Positions 23,450-38,520 of a stretch of DNA of 64,000 bases are shown here, in pieces. The DNA is from Amphiduros pacificus (lineage: Eukaryota; Annelida; Polychaeta; Phyllodocida; Hesionidae), in contig OX439003.1 of NCBI GenBank assembly GCA_949316495.1, positions 19,963,198 to 20,027,197 on the forward strand, written 5' to 3'. The notes under the pieces are model-generated. The model ran no database searches and had not been told where the DNA came from. It was given only the letters and a program-made list of their open reading frames with translations. The translations under genes and the position numbers were made by a program. Each line of letters begins with the position of its first letter. The stretch's first letter is position 1.

Positions 23450-26400
23450 CTACAAATAAAATACATGGCCATTTATGTCTATATATGATTATTAACCAAT
23501 AAACACATTACTGTTGATTAATACAAACCAATTTCTTGACGACATAGGACATTCCCTTTACAGTGCATGCTGAAGAATTGGCATCTAAACGTCAATTAAA
23601 CACAATGTCTCATTTAGGTATTGGAAGGACCTTTTGAATGAAAACCTCTGAAGGGCAGTGAAGTGCAAAATATACAAAATAGACATAGTAGAAACATATT
23701 CTGGTCAGGTTTTGGGAGGACCTTTTGGTAGATAATGGACTTGAAGGTAGCAATTTCATGTTCAATATAAAGAAATCAACAAAATAGAAATCGTATAAAC
23801 TTATTCCTGACAACTGTTTAAAGGACCTTTTTGAAGATCAGGTGGCAAAATGGGGCTCAACATACAACCGATGTTGCATGTTCCTGTTGTTATTAATCAT
23901 TTTATTTGAAAAAGGGTTTGATTTGAAGTTTAGTTCAGAACATTGCATTATAATCTGGCAAAAAGTACAAGCAAATACACTGAATCTGAATCAGCAATGT
24001 CAAACCTCTCAATCAGATGAATATACATCTGATGCAAATATCACAGATTCACTATGCGCTGTCTGCCTTATGTGATATGTAGTGCATGTAGTTTGAATAT
24101 ACAGGACATATGGAAACCTTCGCATCCGGCACACACTCATTATATATGAGCATTTTCATCGGATGAATAATGACTGAATAACAGTCAGTCATAATTTGGA
24201 TTAAAAAAATGATTATGCATGGATAAGTTTCTAAACTGAATTTTGTTAATCTTGACTTATTCACATTGGTGTTTTTTAAAACAAAGATAATCAGTTGAAA
24301 AGCAACAAGAGATAGAAATAAAGATTGTGACCGAAAATGATGCAAATATCTTTGCAGTGATTTCTATGAATTAAGCACTTAGGCTTTAAGGATTCAAATT
24401 AACTGTCAATTCCTCCATTTGAGGAAGAGCTTTGGAAAAAGACAATTATAATTTGAGCTCAAAAGACATGGATCATGATGCGGCTTGCAATATTGGCATG
24501 GTGCATGATACCTTTTGAATTATTTTTAAAAAACTTAATTTGAAATTATAGTTGAATATTTGTCGATAACATTTAATTATTTCCTGATACCAATTAAATT
24601 AAATGTAAAAAGCAATTTGACTACGTTCAGATTTAAAACAAAGAATTCGCTTTTGATAAGAATGAAATGCAGATAAAGGTACAACTGCACTAAAATGGAA
24701 TATATTGTGAACATTTACATTCTATGTAACAACATAATCCTGATATCTCAAACAAGACAATATATAGTTCCATAAAGAACATCAAAATAGCCTTTAAAAT
24801 GTCGCTAATGATTTCATGACAGGTTCACATTGGTGTAAAGGGCTTTGTTGGTATTGAAGGGTTGATTGCCCATCTGTGCAGAGTATATAGGGAAAGCATT
24901 GACAATCGGCATTCCCCATCGAACACTATATTTCATATCCCATCTGGGACCAATCACTCACATTTGTGATGAATTGTAATTTATATAACTGTTATGCATT
25001 TTGTCTGATATATATTTCATAGTTCCATTTCATAGTTTATTGTCAAATATTGGAAAAATAACTTTTCTACAAAAACAAAGTTATCTCCTTTGAAAACCCA
25101 AACGCACAATGTTGCAAGTGAAAGAAATTAAAAGGTTGTGACTTGAAACATTAAGCTCAAACTTTTAAATTTAGAGGACCATTGTTGATGTTTATATGGT
25201 CCCTAGCAACCGTATCTATGCGTCTGATGGAAGGCAGGATGAGGAAGACCTTGGCCACACATGGCCGACCAAGCACACACAGCCCTGCCTCCCAACACGG
25301 AAACCATTTGTCACTCTCTCTTACAAACCAACTTCCCCAACTGAAAGAAGATAGGTTCTTGAATACACCATGGCATGGGTACATCTAGTTTCTTTTGTTA
25401 GTTCTTTTGACAAAGTGGTCAGACATACTGATTATATTGTACTCAACCAATAGGAAACACCATTCACGTTTCTATGGAAACAAATTGTTGTAAGATTAAT
25501 GCTGGAATGATATCCACAGCAATAGAAATTCTGGATAAATCAATGCCCCGGGAGTAGACATCAGTGCAGTCTCTATGCAAACAATGACACTGTACCAGTT
25601 TGCTAACCACACATGATCAATCCGCTATTCAATCCCAAATTTCTATTGTATTCTCTCATTTTACTCTCTTTGTATAAAAATGAGCGCTGCCAAATGACTT
25701 TCATTGCAGCCAAAATCTATAAGGTTTTGATTGCCTAAACATTTAAAAAACATCAAATATACAAGAATTACTGGAATTTTGATCATTATAATTATCATTG
25801 ACTCCATTATAGAAGAAAGCCCTGACATGTAAACACTATAAACCGCACAATTAAGCTCCAACAAGATACAGTCAAATAAAGCAAAGAAGCTTGACTCCAC
25901 CGTGTCTGTGTTATCAGTAAAAGACATTGGAACCATCAAAATCCTTCAGATGCCGGAACAAGTGTACACTGACAGCACGTTTGCCATCTCCGTGCACAGA
26001 CCTTATCATTGGTCGCCATGGCGAGATACCATCAACGATTTGTACCACCACACTTGTCCATGCCATCTTTTATAAATCATCTGATAAGAAAACAGCAGCA
26101 TTTGCAATTTCTGTGCATTCTGAAACTACACTTTTAGCTTCTAAAGCACAGAGTTACATGTTTTTATTTGTTGCATCTTAGTCTACAAAATGTGCTTTAT
26201 GAATTCTTTGTAATGCATATATAAATGAGATGAATTTGGAAATAAATTTCCAAAGTATTTGATATTTCAAGCACAGAGCTAAATGTACTATTGATGTGAG
26301 CTATGTGAACAAGTAGCAGAAAATCCTACATGTCCACATCGTGATTAGCTCTGGGAGCACCGCCAGATGTCACTTTAACTGCGCGAATTCAACAGTGACA

Positions 26401-26640
26401 CCTGGTTGCCATTGACCAATACCCTAAGAGGGATCTTTGTGGCACAAAATGAAGAATTAGTGTCTACTTGAATACAGTTTGAGACCTCTTAAAAGAGGAA
26501 TTTATTAACAATCCCAATGGACATGCATATGCCAGTATTTCGGGACTGGAGCAAAACACCCACAAACCTTTGAAAAGTTGCTGGGAAATAAAAAACATAA
26601 ACACTCTCATTTCGATATGTTGATCGAGACACAGGACCGA
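23450..26640. other. Intergenic, nothing recognised
   Basis: No exon, RNA gene or repeat with clear boundaries was recognised. Open frames are under 100 codons and lack domains. Confidence 0.5.
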
Positions 26641-27159
26641 TGCATGTTAATATTCCACTTTCACGTCAGGCTATGCCGATCATCAGATTCATGTAATGCA
26701 TTAGGGAAAGGTATTGAACGTGTGGTGATTGCGTCCATAGACTCTTCATTTCCTGTTTATGTTTATCAATTGTTAATTGGTCAAAAATCCAGGTAAATGC
26801 TCAGCACCGTGTTTTCAAGCAATGAGAATCCAGGTAAACATTAATTTCAGGTTGAAAGGAAATGACGATGTCATGGTTGAAGTAAAGTGTGAACCATGAG
26901 TTCCCTGGCTGATTTGAGCTAAAATACATGATGTCAAGTGGTGTGTGACTCACAACAAGGTGGGCGGAGAAAAGTTTGAAGACTGTTTAGGGAAACAAAG
27001 GCAAGTTGAAGGGTCAGTTTGGTCAATAAGTAAATACATAAGATTGAAATATCATATAGTCGTGGCATGATCAAAAATGTGTTCAATACCTTTCCCTAAT
27101 GCATTACATGAATCTGATGATCGGCATGGCCTGACGTGAAAGTGGAATATTAACATGCA
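26641..27159. repeat. Near-perfect 79-bp inverted repeat with a 361-bp loop
   Basis: The arms at 26641-26719 and 27081-27159 match at 78 of 79 positions when one is reversed. Their outer ends read TGCATGTTAATATTCC. The loop shows no open frame of note. The structure resembles a small non-autonomous element with terminal inverted repeats, but the bases just outside the two arms do not match, so no target-site duplication supports that. The arms must be young or kept alike by conversion. Confidence 0.85.
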
Positions 27160-27457
27160 TGGTGTTTGGGTGGGATAAGAGTAAATGAAATTCCTCTGAC
27201 AAAACCGTCATATTTCATAATGTTCATATTCACATTGACTATGGAAATTACTACGTTATATAGAAGCAGTCAGTATAAAAAGCTTAAAGCACATTTGACA
27301 TGACAATGAGGAATATGAGGTCCTGGACATAAAAGAAAAATATGTATCTAAATATAAGTAATTCCGAGAAAACAAGTAAATGTGGCTATTAATCGTGGAC
27401 ATTTATACTAAAAAAATTACTACAGCATTAGAATATGAACTCTATAAAAAAAATATA

Positions 27458-27459
<2 letters not shown>

Positions 27460-27552
<93 letters not shown>
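27460..27552. repeat. (GT)n microsatellite
   Basis: About 92 bp of uninterrupted GT. It produces Val/Cys and Thr/His repeat frames that are not genes. Confidence 0.97.
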
Positions 27553-27555
<3 letters not shown>

Positions 27556-30500
27556 CCATAAAGAAGCCGGGCCGGAATGAATAAGTATTTGCATGCTACC
27601 AAAAAACCCTAGAAATTATTGTAAAAACATTTGAATTTGGTATTTCAAAGACTGGAAGTATCCACTCAGTACATAACGCTTATAAAATTCCCAGACTGCA
27701 TGTCTCAGACATGTGTAGTTGCTTGAAAAAAGACATGCTTGATCATTTGCAATACAATATTCTTTTAACCGAGGCAAAATAATCATGGAAACGTCATCAC
27801 GTGTTTTTTTTTATTTCTCTGAAAGCGTATATCTTACTTACGAGGTGAGACACTGAAATAAAGAAGAGTCGTGGGGAAATAAAAATGGAGAATTATTTGT
27901 GATAGCTGTAGCTAACCCGTGAAAGCGCTAAAGCCATGGTGGCTCTAAGTTGGTCGAATATTACATCAAAATCTCCTTTGGGCCTTAGACCTAATGCTTT
28001 TTACCCAACAAAAATTGCGTTTTGCACACTTAAGGAATGTCAAACACTAGTATTTCTGGTTTTGAATAATTCACAAAAAGCCACCAAAGATGTAAAAAAT
28101 GAAACCTTTATTCTTTCAACTAGCAATATTGATCATAAATGGTAAGCTTACTGATAAAAATGTTTTGACACTTTCAGCAAACTCAAATAAGATGATTAAA
28201 ACATCGTATCAGTAGGAAATGTTATCCGTCATATTTAGAAAGATTGAATGGGACAATCTTAGCTTTCAATTTCACATAATGTATAAGATACTTGTGTATA
28301 AAAACTGGCGTGAATTTCAACCAGCATTTTAGCCATTTTGTATCACATGTAGTGATTTTGTATCACATCTTTGATCAACAATTGCGAGAGTCCCAGTGGG
28401 ACACTAGGTTTGGTTTCTCTTAATTTGAACTACACAAGTCATTGAATAACTTGTGAGCTTAAAGGTTTAACTTTTCATTGCATATCAATAGAAATATAAC
28501 TAATAAAGATAATTTTTTGGTTTGTAATGATCATTTTGTTTGCACCATTCAAAATTGGCTGCCAAACGTAAAAGCATGGAGTAGATAATAAATAAACATG
28601 CTGTTAATTGCTATCGGACTGATAATCCAGTATTATATAATCCATGAGTGTGGTCCTCACCGAGATCAGTACTTACTATATTCAGAGTTTGGGCTCTAAC
28701 ACTGAACATATCATAACTGATTCTTGGACAAGACTTTTAACGGTTACAAAGACACAGAGAACAGGAAATGTCTGGGTCAAGATAAAATGAAGGCCTATTC
28801 CCCATTGTTTCCTAAATATGATTTTAGCTTAAACCGTTCCACCCAAATCTCTTTGATGTATCTCTTTGATGTGCAAAACGATGGACGCACACCGTTATAT
28901 TATATAATGCGTCTAAAACAATACACGTATAATCACTATTGCAGTGTCATAAATATGAAACCTCTTGTATCATACCATGCCTGCAAAAAGCGATGAGATA
29001 GCCAGGTTTCTGTATGTTTGATATATCATGTTTTCGTTGAGGAAGGGATATATTAATAAACGAAATTTAATTATTCCTCGTATTTAAACATCCTGACAAT
29101 AGGTGATACATTTTCAACGCGGTAAACAACTTAATTTGTCTAAGGGTGATCTGGTTCCTATCTAAACTCGGTGTAGTTTATGCATTGAATACCACAACTT
29201 AAAATACCCATGTCTCGTGTTATCATGATAGAATATTTATCTCAAACTCTTGTCATAGTGTCATGACTCACACAGCTATGTAATATTTAAAAGTGACATT
29301 TGTAGACCAATTAAAATCTGCAATGTTTGTCAAAATAATGAAAATAAGACGCGCTAACCTTCGAAAGTCCATATAGCCTAAGTGCAACTTTCGCATGACT
29401 CATTATTTTCATTACGTATCCGAGTAATATTAGGTGAATATTTGTGCATCTCATAGAGACAAAGTTAAGATGGAATGATGGCCGTTTTCATACGGTCAAC
29501 GATATTGGCATAACCGGTCCAATTTAGGTAGTACTACGTCTATATAACTCTCGAATTGGATGCACAAAGTGCAATTTGAATGATTTTTTGCTGAACCTTT
29601 CCAGAGAAATAAATGTACAGGGTACTCTGCAAAATTAATGAATTTTTAGCGGCACAGCGATGCTGTAAGGTCATTCAGTTTCATGCATGGTGTGAGCTAA
29701 ACACGGTTCTATTAAAGAAAGGGTGGATAGCAAATATTTCAGAAAATTTCCGTGTAAAACTATCGTGTAAAACGTCATTTCCGTGTAAAACGTCATTAAA
29801 CCATGTTTCTAGTATGATAAAAGAGTTTGATATTTCCGATGTTTGGTTATTATAACACATTTCCAATTTCTTAAATATACTGATATTCAAATGAACATAT
29901 TTCTTTATCCAGGAATTAATAGCTCACGAGTGATTATTGTCAGGAGTTATGGACATTTCTATGTCCGTATTTGACCATCTGCATTCTAACAGATCAGAGC
30001 CTTTTATGATAAGCATTAGACTGGGTTAAGACTCAATCTTCTGCGTAGAAAATCATGATTTGGGTCGGGGACCAGATCAGAGATCCATCAACTCTAATCA
30101 TGCCAAAATTACATGAAAAAATAATGTCTCGGAAAATGAATCTTATTCCTGACACTGACACTGAAAAAGTTTTATTACTGTCTCATCTATTTTTTTTTGC
30201 ATTCAATTGCAGTTTGATAATTCATGACAAATAGGAGCTTACACTGAGCCATATGAAACCATATTATAACATTAAACATACAACATATCTATTATTAGAA
30301 TATATTAATTCAGTTTTCTCAACAATAGAATCAAATGAAATCAATGAAATCAATTAATTGTAAAAAGTCGGCAGCATTTTGCATTGGTATCTGTGAAAAT
30401 GAAATGAGATCACAAAACTGATCTCTTTTATGTTAACATCTACCTCATAAACAATGATTCAAGAAAATAGCTTGTTATAAAATCCTTTTCATTTATTTTG

Positions 30501-30937
30501 AGTAAATGTCCACTTGTACAATTAAGCCAGACGTTCTCACAACTACCTGTTTCGCTCGTTTGCACTTGAATGTGCGCATCATACAATATATGCTAGTTTA
30601 GATTCATATTTGACAATACACTTTGAGAGAGGAATAGAGAGGGACATATGCTAATGCACTGATTACCTATATGACAAATATCTGATTGAATAACATTACG
30701 TAATTTGACCATCAGAATCGGATTATCCAGAAAGTAGATCATATCTAATTTCACAGACTTCAGCTAATTAAGCGGACAAATATATCGATCTATGTAATTG
30801 TGCACAAATTAGTTTAATATTTGGTTGCCACGATGCATATATTTTTTCGATATCATAAAAGATAATGTCTAAAACTCAATACAAAGTTCATGTACTGCAA
30901 ATGTAAATTCTAAATATTTACAGTAAGAAGCATGTTC
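27553..30937. other. Intergenic, nothing recognised
   Basis: No gene was supported. A short local triplication of CGTGTAAAAC-type units occurs near 29751-29800. Confidence 0.5.
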
Positions 30938-31104
<167 letters not shown>

Positions 31105-31267
31105 TTTGTCACCACTATCGCAAATCATATTGACGCTAATACAATACATGTTAATACACTCGTGGCTCTCCCCTATTCACCTATTTTATACAGCTCTTAA
31201 ATCAGTGATAAATATTTGTGATAATAAAGACTATATTGTAACATACTGTATACTCTTTGATCAGAGA

Positions 31268-31370
31268 TGACGGAAGCTGACGTCACGATTTATGTATACT
31301 TTTTTGTTGGGAGCGCCACCATCCCCAAAAATACAAATCTAATGTGGCTTCATTAAAGATGGCGACCGGC
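31268..31370. promoter_or_regulatory. Promoter-like patch (CRE, ETS-like, YY1-like motifs)
   Basis: A perfect CRE, TGACGTCA (31278-31285), follows CGGAAG (ETS-type, 31271-31276). About 70 bp further on is AAGATGGCGAC (31356-31366), a YY1-type start-site motif seen in many animal housekeeping promoters. The patch is richer in CpG than its surroundings. No gene with a matching orientation was recognised. The nearest coding-like frames lie on the minus strand and end just beside it. Confidence 0.35.
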
Positions 31371-31539
31371 ACATCACTCGTGCCGTGAAAACGAATAAAC
31401 ACCTTTAGCGTTTTGAAAGACAGTGGATTTACAAGGTGACGTGTAAGACACAACATTCAACTCAATTGCAATTTGAGCTGCGGTTCCATTTTCGAAGCCT
31501 TTAAAGTACATCTGTACTATGGAAAATATTCACATCAGG

Positions 31540-32045
31540 TCATTCTCTGACATCTGCATGTGCCAATAGGTCAAATGGTATGAAAAACATTGGAACCTCT
31601 CTGTTGTCGTCTGTCGTCGGCTGTACAGCAAGGTATGCTAGATGTTTGACTGTTAAAATTGTCCGAGTTTCAACTGCTAGTTTCAAACAGTCACGTCTAT
31701 GATTTAGTGTAACTTCAAAAAGATGAGAAAATATAAATATAATTTTCAAAAAGGAAACTGTATACAAATATACAAAAATCCACGCCTGTTCCTAACACCA
31801 GTGTTTCCTCTCCAAGGTCAGGTATGTTCTCTAATGAGAAGAACACGTCATACCGTGGGAATGAACAGGAACAGATAGGCCTTCTTCGGAACTGTTACAT
31901 TGATCTGAAGTGCACTGTATTGTGGACTTGGTCGCATATGATAAATCATGGACACACTAAGAATACCATCCAAATCCGCTCCTGATATATCTATTTTGAG
32001 ATGCTGTATTAAGATGTTTTTGTCAAAGACGTAGAGCCGCACCAT
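31540..32045 (-). CDS. Possible gene fragment, unrecognised product
   Basis: Two minus-strand frames have protein-like composition. The first (31854-32045) starts with ATG, encodes MVRLYVFDKNILIQHLKI... to ...FLFIPT (64 codons) and ends at a plausible donor ACG|GTATGA. The second (31540-31712) follows an excellent acceptor (TTTTCTCATCTTTTTGAAG) and encodes ...VETRTILTVKHLAYL... to ...DLLAHADVRE then TGA. The two do not join in phase: the first ends in phase 0, while the second needs phase 1. Either another exon or splice site was missed, or this is a decayed gene or chance. No family was recognised and no function is proposed. Confidence 0.25.
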
Positions 32046-35000
32046 GAAAGCTTACAATTATCAATCTTGTCATCATGAGAACTCACGAGCAAAAGCGGCA
32101 TATGTAGACAGTTTTTAGTGAGAAACGCGACGTCATGTTTATATTTTAATTTCATTAGAAGTCTTGATGGTAGACACAAATCTCAGCATTGGCGGGACCT
32201 AATTTCCCATTCGTTTATTGCAAATACATCTCTATCCACAAAACACCCAAATATCAATTAATTTGATTTTAACTAATTTTGTCACAATTAAGTAAATTTA
32301 ATACAATTAAATCTGAAATAAATATCCATATGATTTTATTTTCCTTGTATTTTATATCATGATAGAAATAAGCTCTAAGTTGCTTCTTAGACAACAGAAT
32401 CATTCCAATGCTTTTGGAAATCATGTCAAGTACAAAGCAACAACACTTTGAATCACGTGACAGGATTTTTTTTACCCGAAAAGCATTTTGTCATAAGTTT
32501 TGCTTGTAATCACAGGCGTCATGATTGGTATACGTTAAAGAATAATCCATGAAAAATGAATGGTTTATTTGATCTATCATTATAATATGTACATTCTATT
32601 CTATGACTTCCCACAAGGTGTAAAAGCGTGAGCAAATTTGAATAAATATACATGCTAAAAAATTTGATGAATTACGTACACTATCAAATCATCATAAAAT
32701 CTCGATTACTGGCAATCACATTTCCATCGGTTGTTTGAATGAAGCATAATATTAAGCCTAATGTTTGCGCGAATTTGCGTGAAGGATAATAGGAACATTG
32801 AGAAAAAGTATCATGTTCTAGAATATAACTGACATTTCCTCCTGTATATGAAATACATGCATGTGGAATATTAGAATTTGTATCAAGAGAGTATCATATC
32901 TAAATAAGCAATATCAACCAGTACATAAAATACATTACAGCATAAATGACTCTTGATTTGTATCACGTATCATATCTGTTAATATTGTCCCACTTGCACT
33001 GTTTTGTAAATCGTATCAATGGCTTTATATATTTCTTGCAGTTTGTATGAGTGATGCTCAATTCAGATTTGCGTTATTTAAAGCTGCTTTTGCTGCATAG
33101 TCTGCTGTTTCCTTAGCTGCTCAGTATATTTCTATGTATCTAAAATATGATAGTCTTTTCTAGGTCATACATTAACATGCCGAACCTGTCAAGCCCTTTT
33201 AAGCGAGTGTATTCTTCCAATGTATATGTTAATGGAAGTTATACACTATGAGATGATATACCCACAGAGGTCCAGAAAATCATATAGGTTGAGTCTTCAG
33301 CCAATCTTTGGAAAGTGGTATTATTCATATAAGCTTTGTTTAATATCTACAAGTTTGAATAGTTTCCTCAAACATTATCAAGCGGGAAATGATCGATCTC
33401 CCTTGTGTATGATATGACGTATAAAGCATACATCTTTACATATTTTCTTCCGCCTTGCAATGAAATCTAGATTACATATGAATGCACTGACATACTGTTT
33501 GCACTCCGTACCTGGAACAATTGAGTCATTAATTCATGACTACTTATGTTGCACTTTCTGCTACTCCATTTGTTCTCTCAATGCTTTGTAGATTGAAATA
33601 GAGCGAAACAAATTACTAGTCAAGGAAACTTTCATTATTATTGCAATGTTATTTGAAATTGAATTGGTTAAGAGATAAACAGTTAACTCTGCAAGGTCCA
33701 TATTTGCAAAAACATAAAAGCCAATGTTCAAAGATGGCCACTGCTGTGGCAGCCTCATTGTCACTATATTATATTATTTATAGATATGACAGTTATTAAT
33801 ATCAATTGAAAGCCATGCACTTATAAATCATAGTTGATATATTCCAAGCAATGGTTTGGATAATATATATAAGTGGATGCATTATTTCATGAGACCCATT
33901 GATATTTTACTGTATGCTGTTGGTTGAAATGTTCATTCCTTAATCTCTGTAAATTACACACACGCACACACACACACATGTATAGTGAAGCCCAATTACT
34001 TTTATTGCAAACAAGGACCCGTGAGCAGATAAACACTGCATCATAATATACTATTGTATTGTTGATCTACCTGTCAATTTCATGATTGACTTCAGAAGGC
34101 TATTTATAAAATCTTAAAGTGATGTGACTATACATTAGAAATATTCACTCTTTGTCTTCCTAAAAGCCCATATCTCTGTACTTCAATAAACAACGAACTT
34201 GTATTTACTAAAGGGGTTCATGGAATAAGTCAAAAAGGAACAGGTGGTTTGATACTATTACAATATAAGTCAAATATGTCAGACGGAAAAATGGAACAAT
34301 GGAGCTATTCTCAGCACACATATATATTTCAAGTAGTTGAGCCAAGTGATAACCTGAAACCTCTAGTATCCCTGGAGACCGCGAGGCATTACTCAGATTG
34401 TATGCATGCATCCCCACAAACAATACCGCAGAGGTTATGCCTGATGGAGAATGGCACGGTCTTAGAGATGTGTTTCTGTTAAGGAAGTAAGAAGGTTTGC
34501 ATGTGGGGTGGCAACAAGCCCACAAGCATGCCTCCAAGCTACTCTTCTCTCCCTTCATCTGCACGCCTTTTAATGACCACTCCATATGAATAAAACATTC
34601 TCCATTGCAGGTCGTTGCTATAGAAACCGAGCTTTGCCATTGATTTTCTACGTGCCGACCAGTGCCGTCTGGACCAAGAACCCTTCAATTTGATTCCGAA
34701 TGACGTGATAAGCTATTTATAGCCGTCTTCAAGATATCACTGTAAAATGTCAACTTGTGTGCATAAGAAAACCTTGCCTAGTTTTACCTCTGTTTACCTT
34801 GTCAATTGTGCTAATAAGGTGCAATCGAGCTCGATCATACTTCAACACTATGGTGCGAGCAAACAAAACCAAGCATGTCACTACATGAAGTGATGTTGAG
34901 CCTTGAGTAACCGGAAGCGATGACCACATAAATGAACATGTAAACTTGTAGATGCATTATAAATGTTGCATAGATGAAGGATCAATATATGAAGCTGGGG

Positions 35001-38000
35001 GATTAACACAACCCTATGGGATAATCCTTGTAACCTGTGATCAAGACCTAATCCGCTTGCTTTACCTGTACTTATATTGGCTATCGTGACAACAATAGCG
35101 ATATCATCAAGCATACTCAGAAACAAGCGGAGTGGTATCGTGAATACTACAGTAGGACATGTTGAGCACTGACTGAGCAATATTCTCATGCTCTAGTATG
35201 CATGATTATGATAGTGGCATATCTAAGCTTCTTTGTAAAGCGGCCATAGTAGTGTATGCTATACATAATGCAGCATGTACATTTTATGCTATAATACACT
35301 GCACTATGGCAGTGACATGGACCTCTGCATGGCATACGCCTATGCTATACGCGGCAACAATCAGATACACTCGTGTAATTGCCCTATGAATGCAAACAAC
35401 CCGTAGGTGGGTAATATGTCATGTTTGATTCATGTTACTGGGCCTAAGATACCACAAACAACCACTTACACGTCTCCTTACATTACCCACTCAGCGCCTG
35501 AAGCAGACAAGAGGCCATGAGGCACTTCCTGTGTTGTAGCACCTACCTGCAGAGGATCCGTGCTTTCTATTTCCGTCCATGACAAGAGGCGGACATAGGG
35601 ATATACTATATATGTATATAGTGGCTGGATGAGCGGACATCTCCCATTGATTCCACAGTGTGAACTGTGAGTAGGCGTGCAGCCAGCTAGGTATACAGGA
35701 AGCCTGTGCTGCAGGCAGCTCCCATCTTCATCACTGCTGCATTCACACAATCCAGTCTCCTGTGATTTGTAGCCTGGCATCTCGGGGATGCTGAACAACA
35801 ATAGCCAGCGAGACATGTGTCGGGGGAGGAGCGGCATGAGGCCTTCACATAGTGCCTGTCTTCCCACAGGCCCTATCTACTCAGCCCATATTCTCATTTG
35901 CCATATTGGGGGTATTCAACTTGACTGGGGCCAACCTATAATATTATACAATATGCCACAGACCTTATGCTATCATATAACCCTTTAAACTCTCGCTGCA
36001 ATGATATCAATTCTCAACATGTCTAGATATTCTAAATCCATATCTAGACATTGGCGCACACACAAAGGATTGTCTTTGATGATACCTTTCCTCCACAATT
36101 ATGGAAAACAATTAAAAGCATTCAGACAATTCCATATCTTATCAGAATATTTATTACTTTCATGAATAATGTAAAGCTTAATTGTTCCAGCGTAATGCAT
36201 ATGTGCAAATATGATAGAGTCGGGAACAATAATGACATAATACAGCTTCTGTGTTCTCTAAATAAGGTTACAGGAGATAAGACTCATGTATAATGCATGA
36301 ATGGTACTATCAATCTAGATTATTCCCGGAATATGTTCTGGGAGGACGGTGAAACACATCTGTTTACTACACTTCAATGCATGATCGTGAAAGCATAGCG
36401 CATATTAGTGTACATAAAACACTGATAAAACCTCATCTTCAGGCAAAACATGAACCGAGCAATTGTATACGTGATAAATATAAGAATCATCCATTTATAA
36501 CCTTCCACAGTGCCTACTAGTTCTTCGATATGTATAGCTTGCATAATTGACAATGCTACCAAAGTCATCTATTAAAACATGTTTTATAATAAGATCTGTT
36601 TAATATGAATGCAACAAATACATTTTTGACGATTGCCAAGTGTGATTAACTAAAAAGATAATTCAATCCAATGACAAAGATTTAAAATAGTGAAATGTTT
36701 GAACCGTGAATTATTAAGTTGTATGATTAAGTCTGCCCAACATTACCCTATTTCCAAAGCAATAATATAGGACGAATGACTTACATATCGCTTGATTTGT
36801 TGACTTTGAATCATCAGAGGAAATGACAGACATAGACCTATAAGTTTTATACTGTATGGGGTATATCTGTAAATGATGCATACCTGAATGTGGACCTCTG
36901 TAGGCTATATGAAATATTGCCAGCGACTTTAGAGTGACTACACAAATGAAACTCTTCTGTACGTTTTTCTATATCAATATTCAATCATCTGTATCTTCTA
37001 AATTTGATCTCATAAAGTCCTTCTCCATCAAAATTCGTTTATGATTAACAACATTAGACAATTTATATAATTTGGGTCAATTTTCTACACACAGGCACAG
37101 CTCTCCATACTTTTGGTTGGTGAACACTTCAGTTTTGGAGATAAAATTGACCAATCAGCATGTTTGATACACCCATGGAAAGCTCAAAAGATTTCAATTC
37201 TGAAAAATGTATTTATATTGATACCTGATTAAAATATGTGATTTTTTTTTTAATTCACAGAAATTGTAAAGTTTTCATGAGGAAGAGCATAAAATTCTAG
37301 CTGGATTTCATAATTTATATGTGAAAATTGAAACATTATTTATTGTTTAAATGGCATTCAAAATAGTGGACGGAGCTTGAATTTAATATGATTTTAGGCC
37401 CCGCCGTCTTCTTCAATGCCTTTTACGCACTTTTATTTATTCATTATGTAAAATTATGCAAATTAGGTCATGTGATAAAATTTTTCAAAATAATTTTGAA
37501 TCTGGAATTTTTTTGGGTTTTTATTAATGTATTTATTGCGCATGTTGATGAGCCAATTATTTGAGATATTATGATCAAACGTGTTTAGAAACAGGAAGTA
37601 GATCCTGAACATTGACAATCCTGGGTGGAACTATTGAGGGTTATTTGTGCATGTGTGCTAGGGAATTTAAAAGAAAAAAATGGCATGGTGAGCTATATTG
37701 AATTAGCATCTATAATAACAGCCTATTAGTGGTTAATTTATAAAAGTATATATTACGCTAAAAAACGTTAATGATAAACAAAAACTGAAAATAAAGTCCG
37801 TTAATTTTGAGAATTGTTTACAGGTTAAATGTGATTAATAATAACTTAAACATGGCAGGTTAAAATTGGTCCCATGCAATCTTTCAAATTTATGAAATAT
37901 AAGTGAAATTATAAAAACTAACTCCTTATAAGTTGCTCTAATCATAATATAGACAACAAACTTTCTAAATTCCAAAAATATAAGAAATTTTAATCAAATG

Positions 38001-38355
38001 AACAAAATTTGCAATGGAAAAAATCTGATAATAACAAATGTATCAAATGCAAACACAATTGAATTACGTCATTTAATAGCTGATATCTTTCTGCAAAAGT
38101 TATTTTCTTTCCACAATATGGGGAAGATGCTTTCGCCGTTTTCAAGAAATTTAATATTTGAAATGGACGTGTTCTTTATTTTGGGCGTCATTTATGTTGG
38201 TTTCTAATTAATGTGATGCTGCAATATGAACTCCTGTACAACCCATTTCATCTTCAACATCTCCCATTTTAATTCACAAGTCTTCAAAAATGAATACAAC
38301 AACTCTCAGTCGTCCCTCTGTGTCACCAATCAAATATTTAGCATTGAGGTTCACA
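32046..38355. other. Intergenic, nothing recognised
   Basis: AT-rich with no supported gene. A short (CA)n run lies near 33957-33978. Bases 34.4-35.9 kb are somewhat richer in G+C, but their open frames (for example 34208-34585 and 35478-35867, both minus) have no recognisable domain. Confidence 0.5.
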
Positions 38356-38520
38356 TAGTTGGTAGAGCGATGGATCTTTGCCTCATAATTCCATATTTCC
38401 ATGTTGTATCCTATGACCTCTCCAAGTGAAAGGCTGTACCGACATGTTCTCTGTTTAAAAACTATATAATAGGAGGGCCGCAGGTGGAGCCCAAAAAATA
38501 GACCATTTCACAATTCCTTT
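38356..38520 (+). mobile_element. Diverged copy of SINE family A
   Basis: It carries AGTTGGTAGAGCGATGGATC, matching the A-box region of the element at 18.2 kb, and ends with ACCATTTCACAATTCCTTTG, matching that element's 3' end. The B box is eroded and no target-site duplication was found. An old, inactive copy. Confidence 0.6.

Noticed and set aside
27380-27602. Val-Cys and Thr-His repeat open frames
   Set aside because: Produced by the (GT)n tract.
34208-35867. Minus-strand open frames of 125 and 129 codons
   Set aside because: No recognisable domain, no paired splice sites and a composition like the surrounding non-coding DNA.
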